Source: JAWVEV01 sp033856535
GTDB taxonomy: Bacteria > Actinomycetota > Thermoleophilia > Miltoncostaeales > Miltoncostaeaceae
Assembly (NCBI GenBank): GCA_033856535.1
Contig: JAWVEV010000066.1
Coordinates: 1-18,952 of the forward strand
Length of the DNA: 18,952 nt
Direction of reading: 5' to 3'
Program-made: the position numbers and the translations under genes
The notes under the pieces: model-generated
What the model saw: only the letters and a program-made list of their open reading frames with translations
Told to the model about the DNA's origin: nothing
The model's database searches: none
Shown here: positions 14,098 through 18,952 of the stretch, in pieces
Layout: each line of letters opens with the position of its first letter
Position numbering within the stretch: the first letter of the stretch is position 1

Positions 14098-14483
14098 GCA
14101 CGCCGATCGGCACCCTGCGCGTGCAGGGCAACGACCTCTGCGAGGCGGTGCTGGTGCGCGTGCTCGGCGCGCTGGCGGCCCTGGCCGACCTGCCGGTCGA
14201 CCGGCTGTCGGACGCGCAGATCATGGCCGGGGCGATCGCCGACCGGGCCCCCGACCTGAGCGCCGACGGCGCGCTCGAGGTGACGCTGTCCTATGAGCCG
14301 TCCGTGATCCGCTTCACGCTCGGCCCGCTCGTCTCCGGCGGGGCGACGCGCCTGCTCGAGCTGACCTCGGTGCCCGGCGTGGGGCCGGTGATCGAGCGCA
14401 TGGCCGACGAGGTCCGCCTGGAGACCGGCGAGGCCGGCGACCGGCTCGCGGTCGTCGTCGGCCGGGCCCCGGCGACCGCCTGA
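14094..14483 (+). CDS. Kinase-fold protein without ATP-binding boxes, RsbW-related (degenerate)
   Basis: A 129-residue protein that I align by eye to the HATPase fold of its neighbour: a helix with LADLPVDRLSDAQIMAGAIADRA (31–53) where RsbW has its N-box, a strand pair LEVTLSYEPSVIRFTLGPL (61–79), and a C-terminal region VGPVIERMADEVRLETGE like the end of anti-sigma kinases. The N-box Glu and Asn are missing, as are the DxG and GxGxG motifs, so it should not bind ATP. It may form a heterodimer with the active kinase or bind the sigma or STAS protein. Its start overlaps the kinase stop (ATGA), so it is made in step with it. Family assignment is moderate. Confidence 0.6.
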   Translation: MSTPIGTLRVQGNDLCEAVLVRVLGALAALADLPVDRLSDAQIMAGAIADRAPDLSADGALEVTLSYEPSVIRFTLGPLVSGGATRLLELTSVPGVGPVIERMADEVRLETGEAGDRLAVVVGRAPATA

Positions 14484-14535
14484 CAGGGCGCGGCCGCTCC
14501 GCGGGGGCGCCGCGCGGTCCGAGAGGGGGAGCACG

Positions 14536-15252
14536 ATGATGGTCACCGTCGAGGAGTCGATCGACCTGGCTCTGCCCGCCGAGCGCGCCTACGAGCGCTG
14601 GATCCGCTTCGAGGACTTCCCGCGCTTCATGGCCGGCGTGCAGGCGGTGGAGCGGGTTGACGAGCGCCACCTGGAGTGGACCGGCTCGTTCGGCGGGCCC
14701 GAGCGCACCTGGACGGCGGCGCTGACCGAGGACTACCCGGGCCGGGCGCTCGCCTGGAGCAGCACCTCGGGGCCGGCGCACTCGGGCGTGGTCGACATCG
14801 CGCCGCTCGAGGACGGCGGGTGCCGGGTCACCCTGCGGCTGGACTTCGAGGCCGACGACGCCGCGGCCGCGGAGGAGGCCCGCGGCGACCTGGCCCGCTT
14901 CGGGCGCCTGGCCGGGGGCGCCGCGCCGGCGCCGGCCGAGCCCGAGACGCCGGTCCCGGCGCCGGACGAGCTGATCGGCCTGCCGGCCTTCGACCGGGAC
15001 GGGGTCGAGGTGGGCCGCGTGGCCGGGGTGCACCTGGAGCCGGGGTCGACCCGCGCCCGGCACCTCTCGGTGACGACCGGCGCGCTCGGCGCGACCCGCC
15101 TGGTACCGGCCGGCGGTGCCGCCTACAACGCGGTCTGGAACGGCGTGACGCTGCCGTTCCGGGCGGACCTGCTCAGCGCCGCGCCGGCGATGGCCGGGGA
15201 CGGGCCGACCCCCGAGGACGAGCGCGCCGCCGCGGAGCACTTCGGGGCATGA
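14536..15252 (+). CDS. SRPBCC (START-like) domain fused to a PRC-barrel-like domain
   Basis: A 238-residue protein. Residues 1–125 are an SRPBCC/polyketide-cyclase-like domain of the type with a WIRFEDFPRFM motif (22–32) and later WTAALTEDYPGRALAW. After an Ala/Pro linker, residues 149–220 look like a PRC-barrel (DELIGLPAFDRDGVEVGRV…). The first domain usually binds a hydrophobic ligand; the PRC-barrel usually mediates protein binding. The exact role is unknown. The ATG follows GAGGGGGAG; a second ATG is the next codon. It lies 52 bases after the partner-switch genes and may belong to their transcription unit. Confidence 0.8.
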   Translation: MMVTVEESIDLALPAERAYERWIRFEDFPRFMAGVQAVERVDERHLEWTGSFGGPERTWTAALTEDYPGRALAWSSTSGPAHSGVVDIAPLEDGGCRVTLRLDFEADDAAAAEEARGDLARFGRLAGGAAPAPAEPETPVPAPDELIGLPAFDRDGVEVGRVAGVHLEPGSTRARHLSVTTGALGATRLVPAGGAAYNAVWNGVTLPFRADLLSAAPAMAGDGPTPEDERAAAEHFGA

Positions 15253-15259
15253 TGGCCGT

Positions 15260-16609
15260 GTGAGGCCTCAGTCGCCCCCGCGGCACCCCTGGTCGCGTTC
15301 CGAGCGGCCGGTGCCTCGGCTCCTGGTGCGGCCCGTCGAGCAGTTCATGCGCCAGGAGGCGGCGGGCGGCATCGTCCTCGCGGCGGCGACGCTCGCCGCG
15401 CTGCTCTGGGCCAACCTCGACGCGGCGGCCTACGTCTCGTGGTGGAGCACCGACGTGACCGTCGAGGTCGGCGATTGGGTTCTCCGCGAGGACCTGCTCC
15501 ACGTCGTCAACGACGGGTTGATGACGCTCTTCTTCCTCGTGATCGGGCTCGAGGTGAAGCGCGAGCTGGTCGTCGGCGAGCTGCGCGACCCGAAGGCCGC
15601 CAGCCTGCCGTTCTTCGCGGCGCTCGGCGGGATGGTCGCGCCGGCGCTGATCTTCCTCGCCTTCACCGCCGGCGGGGAGGGGGGACACGGCTGGGGCGTC
15701 CCGATCGCCACCGACGTGGCCTTCTCGCTGGCGGTCGTCGCCGCGCTGGGGCGCCGGGTGCCGGCGGCGCTCGTCGCGTTCCTGCTCGGGATCGCGGTGA
15801 TCGACGACATCGGCGCGATCGCGGTGATCGCGGTCTTCTACACCGACGACCTCGCGCTCGGCTGGCTCGGCGCCGCCGTGGCCGGCCTGGTCGTCGTGGC
15901 CCTGCTGAACCGGATCCAGGTGCGCTCGACGACGGTCTACGTCGTCCTCGGCATCGCGGTCTGGCTCGCCACCTTCGAGTCCGGGGTCCACGCGACCATC
16001 GCCGGCGTGGCGCTGGGCCTGCTGACGCCGGCGCGCCCCTTTCAGCCGCCCTCGGCGGTCGGAGCCGAGGCCGAGACGGTCGCCCGCGGAGTGCTCGAGC
16101 GGGGGGACGACGACGAGGCCGACGCCGGGCGCATGCGCCGGCTGTCGTGGCTCAGCAAAGAGGCGGTGTCGCCGCTCGACCGGGTCGAGCACGCGCTCCA
16201 CCGCTGGTCGAGCTTCGTCGTGCTGCCGATCTTCGCGCTGGCGAACGCCGGCATCGTGCTGGACCGGGCCGGCGTGGACGCGGTGACGGCCAATGGCGTC
16301 GCCGCGGGCGTCGCCGCGGGCCTGGTGGTCGGCAAGCTCGTCGGGGTGACCGCCGGGACGGCGCTGGCGGTGCGCCTGGGGGTGGGGCGTCTGCCGCGGG
16401 GGGTCGGCTGGCCGCAGGTGCTCGGGATCGGCGGCCTGGCCGGGATCGGGTTCACCGTCTCCCTGTTCATCGCCGGCCTCTCGTTCCCCGGGGAGCCGGC
16501 GCTCGAGACCGCGGCCCGGATGGGCATCCTGGGCGGCTCGGCCGTCGCCGCGGTGGTCGGCACGCTGATCCTGCTGGCGGTGACCCGTCGGCCCGGCGCG
16601 ACGGACTGA
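15260..16609 (+). CDS. nhaA: Na+/H+ antiporter NhaA
   Basis: A 449-residue inner-membrane antiporter that exports Na+ in exchange for H+. The family's key residues are present: Asp152 in PIATDVAF, Asp182 and Asp183 in VIDDIGAI (the ion-binding pair) and Lys359 in VGKLVG, plus GLEVKRELVVGELRD (96–110) and GIGFTVSLFIA near the end. It is longer than the E. coli protein (388) because of a charged cytoplasmic loop at about 255–300 and an extended N-terminus. I used the GTG at 15260, eight bases after the SRPBCC stop; the first 20 residues are basic and the true start could be slightly downstream. Coupling to the SRPBCC gene is likely. Confidence 0.93.
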   Translation: MRPQSPPRHPWSRSERPVPRLLVRPVEQFMRQEAAGGIVLAAATLAALLWANLDAAAYVSWWSTDVTVEVGDWVLREDLLHVVNDGLMTLFFLVIGLEVKRELVVGELRDPKAASLPFFAALGGMVAPALIFLAFTAGGEGGHGWGVPIATDVAFSLAVVAALGRRVPAALVAFLLGIAVIDDIGAIAVIAVFYTDDLALGWLGAAVAGLVVVALLNRIQVRSTTVYVVLGIAVWLATFESGVHATIAGVALGLLTPARPFQPPSAVGAEAETVARGVLERGDDDEADAGRMRRLSWLSKEAVSPLDRVEHALHRWSSFVVLPIFALANAGIVLDRAGVDAVTANGVAAGVAAGLVVGKLVGVTAGTALAVRLGVGRLPRGVGWPQVLGIGGLAGIGFTVSLFIAGLSFPGEPALETAARMGILGGSAVAAVVGTLILLAVTRRPGATD

Positions 16610-16620
16610 CCGGCGGTCAG
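16606..16620. terminator. Small hairpin spanning two convergent stop codons
   Basis: CTGACC, loop GGC, GGTCAG: a six-pair stem covering the stop of nhaA and the stop of the leftward acidic-protein gene, with seven bases between the genes. There is no U-tract, so termination here is only a possibility. Confidence 0.25.
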
Positions 16621-16934
16621 CCCTCCCGGGCGGCCTCCTTGGCGATCCGCCCGGCCTTCTCGACGCCCTTCTTGATCTCGCCCGCCGCCGTCGCGCCGCG
16701 ATCCTCGCCGGCGTCGTCGGCCGGGGCGTGGGCCTCGTCGGTCTCGCCCTCGTCCATGCCCTGCATCGCCGGGCCTCCGGGGCCGTCCGTCGGGCCGTGC
16801 CCCCCGGCGCCGGGGCGCCCCTGGACCGGCTCCACGGTCTCGGGCGCGTTCGGGCCGGCGCCCTCGCCCTCGGGCATGCGGCGCGTGAACTCCGCGGGGC
16901 TCAGCTCATCGTTCTTTCGCTGATCTGACGTCAT
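16617..16934 (-). CDS. Acidic, low-complexity hypothetical protein
   Basis: A 105-residue protein rich in Glu, Asp, Gly, Ala and Pro, with no cysteines and no membrane segment, probably disordered; the C-terminal 20 residues (EIKKGVEKAGRIAKEAAREG) could form an amphipathic helix. I do not recognise a family. ATG 16934 is chosen because MTSDQRKNDELSPAEF looks like a natural start, and a good SigB/SigF-type promoter ends 11 bases upstream; the open frame continues to 16985 only through that promoter. A small, hydrophilic, disordered product under a stress promoter would fit a stress-protection protein; this is inference. Confidence 0.6.
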   Translation of the reverse strand: MTSDQRKNDELSPAEFTRRMPEGEGAGPNAPETVEPVQGRPGAGGHGPTDGPGGPAMQGMDEGETDEAHAPADDAGEDRGATAAGEIKKGVEKAGRIAKEAAREG

Positions 16935-16945
16935 AGCGCCGGTTG

Positions 16946-16971
16946 CTACCCTGGCCGCGGCGGCGGGAAAC
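16946..16971 (-). promoter_or_regulatory. Candidate SigB/SigF-type promoter of the acidic-protein gene
   Basis: On the minus strand GTTT (16971–16968), 16 bases, GGGTAG (16951–16946), an exact match to the SigB/SigF consensus GTTT-N14–17-GGGTA. The hexamer ends 11 bases before the ATG at 16934, so the transcript would be nearly leaderless. The window's own SigB/SigF-type factor at 12857 is the natural reader. Confidence 0.55.
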
Positions 16972-16989
16972 CGCCGGTCCCTCACGGCC

Positions 16990-17014
16990 GTTTGCCGGGC
17001 CCCGGAATGGGCAG
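16990..17014 (+). promoter_or_regulatory. Candidate SigB/SigF-type promoter of the cupin gene
   Basis: GTTT (16990–16993), 15 bases, GGGCAG (17009–17014), one mismatch from GTTT-N14–17-GGGTA. Transcription would start near 17021, leaving about 30 bases of leader with a strong GGAGG before the cupin start at 17053. It is divergent from the exact-match promoter at 16946–16971. Confidence 0.4.
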
Positions 17015-17052
17015 GGCTCCGGTGGGCGATCGTCGACGGGGGAGGTGCCGAA

Positions 17053-17376
17053 GTGAAGGCCTGGGACGTGATGGCGATGGACGTGGAGCCGCACCGGCCG
17101 GAGGTGCTGGCCTCGACCGAGGAGGGGCGCGCGATCGTCGTGTCGCTCCGGTCGGGGCAGGAGCTGGGGGATCATGAGGTGCACGAGCGCGCGTGGGTGG
17201 TGGTGGTGCGGGGCCGGGTGGAGGCGACCGGCGGCGACGGCGGCCGCGGCCAGGCCGTGCCGGGGACGCTCTTCGAGTTCGCGCCGCACGAGCGGCGGAC
17301 GCTCCACGCGCTGGAGGACTCCCAGCTGCTCCTGCTGCTGACGCCGTGGCCCGGGTCCGACCGCAACATGGGATGA
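17053..17376 (+). CDS. Small cupin-domain protein
   Basis: A 107-residue single-domain cupin. The fold is recognised from SGQELGDHEVHERAWVVVVRGRVEAT (34–59) and PGTLFEFAPHERRTLHALED (70–89), with the usual Gly in the first motif. Possible metal-binding histidines are His41, His44, His79 and His85, but their spacing differs from the classical HxH…E…H set, so the metal and activity are uncertain. Small cupins of this kind are often sensors, isomerases or detoxifying enzymes. The GTG start is supported by GGAGG seven bases upstream. Transaldolase follows after 13 bases, so they are probably one transcript. Confidence 0.8.
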   Translation: MKAWDVMAMDVEPHRPEVLASTEEGRAIVVSLRSGQELGDHEVHERAWVVVVRGRVEATGGDGGRGQAVPGTLFEFAPHERRTLHALEDSQLLLLLTPWPGSDRNMG

Positions 17377-17389
17377 CCGAGGAGACGCG

Positions 17390-18496
17390 ATGACGCGCAC
17401 GCCGCTCGACCTGTTGACCGAGCTGGGCCAGAGCGTGTGGCTCGACGACCTGTCGCGCGAGCTGCTCGCGGGGTCCCTGTCCGAGCTGGCGCGGGAGGAC
17501 GCCGTGCGCGGCGTCACGTCCAACCCGACGATCTTCGCCAAGGCGATGGGCGGCGACAGCGACCGCTACGACGAGCAGATGCGCGAGCTCGTGGCCGCGG
17601 GCCACGACGTCAAGGAGACCTTTCTGGCGCTTGCGGTCGCCGACGTGGTCGCCGCCTGCGACGTCCTTCGCCCGTGGTGGGACGAGGGGCGCGGCCAGCA
17701 CGGCTGGGTCTCGCTCGAGGTCGACCCGAACCTCGCCGGCGACGCGGACGCCACGATCGCCGAGGCCGAGCGGATCCACGCCCTGGTCGACCGGCCCAAC
17801 CTCTACGTGAAGGTGCCCGCGACCGCTGCGGGCCTGGTGGCGATCGAGGAGCTGATCGCCCGTGGCATCCGGGTCAACGTGACGCTGATCTTCTCGCTGA
17901 CGCGCTACGCCGAGGTCGCCGAGGCGTACCTGCGCGGAGTCGAGCGGCTGGCCGCCGCCGGCGGCGACCCCGCGACGGTCACATCGGTCGCGAGCTTCTT
18001 CGTCAGCCGCGTGGACACCGAGGCCGACAAGCGGCTGGAGGCCGCCGGCGCCGACGCGGGCCTCCAGGGGCGCCTCGCGATCGCCAACGCCAAGCTCGCC
18101 TACCAGCGGTACAAGGAGATCTTCTCCGGCGCCCGCTGGGAGGCCCTGGCGGAGCGCGGCGCGAACGTCCAGCGCTGCCTCTGGGCGTCGACGTCCACCA
18201 AGGACCCCCGCCGCTCGGACGTGATGTACGTCGAGACGCTGATCGGGCCGGACACGGTCAACACGATGCCGCTGCCCACGATCAGGGCGTTCAAGGACCA
18301 CGGCCGCGCCGAGCCGACGCTCGAGCGCGACCTGGACGAGGCGCGCAGGGTGTTCGAGCTCGTGGCCGCGGCCGGCGTCGACTACGACGACGTGTGCGAC
18401 GTGCTCGAGCGCAAGGGCGTCGAGTCGTTCATCGCCTCCTACGACGAGGTGTTGCGCGCGCTGGAGGCCCGGCGCGCGGAGCTCTCGGCGGTCTGA
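17390..18496 (+). CDS. tal: Transaldolase
   Basis: A 368-residue transaldolase, which moves a dihydroxyacetone unit between sugar phosphates in the non-oxidative pentose phosphate pathway. The Schiff-base lysine is Lys141 in NLYVKVPAT. Other family features are VWLDDLSRELL near the start, GVTSNPTIF (41–49), NVTLIFSLTRY, and RCLWASTSTKDP. Length and sequence fit the long actinobacterial-type enzyme. The ATG has GGAGA three to four bases upstream. In many actinobacteria the gene is followed by pgi, but here the next frame is a secreted protein. The stop TGA overlaps a possible CTG start of that frame. Confidence 0.95.
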   Translation: MTRTPLDLLTELGQSVWLDDLSRELLAGSLSELAREDAVRGVTSNPTIFAKAMGGDSDRYDEQMRELVAAGHDVKETFLALAVADVVAACDVLRPWWDEGRGQHGWVSLEVDPNLAGDADATIAEAERIHALVDRPNLYVKVPATAAGLVAIEELIARGIRVNVTLIFSLTRYAEVAEAYLRGVERLAAAGGDPATVTSVASFFVSRVDTEADKRLEAAGADAGLQGRLAIANAKLAYQRYKEIFSGARWEALAERGANVQRCLWASTSTKDPRRSDVMYVETLIGPDTVNTMPLPTIRAFKDHGRAEPTLERDLDEARRVFELVAAAGVDYDDVCDVLERKGVESFIASYDEVLRALEARRAELSAV

Positions 18497-18952
18497 GGGG
18501 GCTTACCCGGGTCCTCGCGCCGTTCGCGGCGGGCGCCGCGCTGGGGCTGCCCGCGGCCGCGGCTGGGCAGGCCGGCGCGCCGCCGGGGTACGCCGCGGCG
18601 CTGCGCGAGGCCCGCGAGACCGGCCGCGCCGCCGCCGACGCCATCGCGGCCGACGACGCCGCCGCGATCCACGCGCGGCTGGCGCCGGCGGACCGGGCCG
18701 GCATCACCGTCGGCGAGCTCGGGCGCCTGCTGGACGAGGTGCGCGGGACGGCGCCGGTCGGCCCGCGGGTCGCCGAGCGCACCCTGCCCCTGTCGCCGGC
18801 GCGGAGCCTCTACGTCGCCGACCGGCGCTGGGGGACCGGCCGGCTGCGCCTCACGATCCTGAGCCGGCGCGACGGGATCAGCCTCCGCATCCAGCCGGCG
18901 GTCGCGCCGCCGCCCCACCCGCGGGCCCGCCGGCCCACCCGGGACCACCTGA
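18493..18952 (+). CDS. Secreted or lipid-anchored protein of unknown function, start uncertain (partial)
   Basis: The frame is open to the end of the window, 153 codons, and its composition is coding-like. It begins with a signal-peptide-like segment (RGLTRVLAPFAAGAALGLPA, then AAAGQAGAP as a possible cleavage region) followed by a helical, Ala-rich region (AAADAIAADDAAAIHARLAP) and strands. There is no ATG, GTG or TTG start in frame before the signal-like segment. A CTG at 18493 would give a CTGA overlap with the transaldolase stop, like the ATGA and GTGA overlaps elsewhere in the window. A frameshift or missing 5' end is the alternative. The layout is reminiscent of DUF3887-type secreted domains, but I do not rely on that. 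Confidence 0.55.
   Translation, partial: MRGLTRVLAPFAAGAALGLPAAAAGQAGAPPGYAAALREARETGRAAADAIAADDAAAIHARLAPADRAGITVGELGRLLDEVRGTAPVGPRVAERTLPLSPARSLYVADRRWGTGRLRLTILSRRDGISLRIQPAVAPPPHPRARRPTRDHL

Noticed and set aside
13587..14483. A 298-codon plus-strand frame covering the rsbW gene and the degenerate kinase gene
   Set aside because: The first 170 codons are out-of-frame rsbW; the real protein starts at the ATG at 14094, which overlaps the rsbW stop.
15252..15263. ATG GCC GTG TGA just before nhaA as a mini-ORF
   Set aside because: Three codons overlapping the SRPBCC stop; no evidence of function.

Overview
The window is very GC-rich (clearly above 70%), densely packed, and almost every gene has G or C at third codon positions. 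A SigB/SigF-type sigma factor with RsbW/RsbV-like regulators, an actinobacterial-type transaldolase, an SRPBCC–PRC protein and many 4-base start/stop overlaps suggest a deep-branching actinobacterium, for example of the Thermoleophilia. That placement is inference. No transposon, integrase, phage gene or CRISPR array is visible.

Region A (1–8719) holds a signalling and polysaccharide locus. At the left edge, the end of a response regulator and a one-domain HPt protein run rightward. They converge on a long leftward operon that reads, in transcription order: a doubtful 50-aa ORF, an HPt–REC–PP2C phosphatase, an RsbW-like kinase, a GAF–GAF–(degenerate HD-GYP) protein, an STAS protein, a PelF-like glycosyltransferase, PelF, and the 12-TM transporter PelG. 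Six of the seven well-supported genes are joined by an overlap or a gap under 10 bases. This looks like a partner switch (phosphatase, kinase, STAS protein) fed by a phosphorelay and built into a minimal Pel-like exopolysaccharide export operon. No PelA, B, C, D or E and no sigma factor are inside it, so what the switch acts on is open. It is the most interesting system here.

Region B (8894–12265) is ordinary: a leftward tRNA-Ala(UGC), an unrecognised 89-aa protein, a TIGR01777-type sugar-nucleotide epimerase-like protein, a degenerate GGDEF-like protein, an aldo/keto reductase and a zinc-ribbon–PAS protein.

Region C (12320–14483) is a second, classical partner switch: a leftward STAS anti-anti-sigma factor, divergent from a SigB/SigF sigma gene, an RsbW kinase and a third small gene that looks like a kinase-fold paralogue without the ATP-binding residues. 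The three rightward genes are coupled by ATGA overlaps.

Region D (14536–18952) looks stress- and metabolism-related: an SRPBCC–PRC protein, the Na+/H+ antiporter NhaA, a leftward acidic hypothetical protein, a small cupin, transaldolase, and the start of a secreted protein with no ordinary start codon. Candidate SigB/SigF-type promoters (GTTT, 15–16 bases, GGGTA or GGGCA) lie before the sigma gene, the acidic protein and the cupin, suggesting that the sigma factor of region C controls part of region D and perhaps itself.
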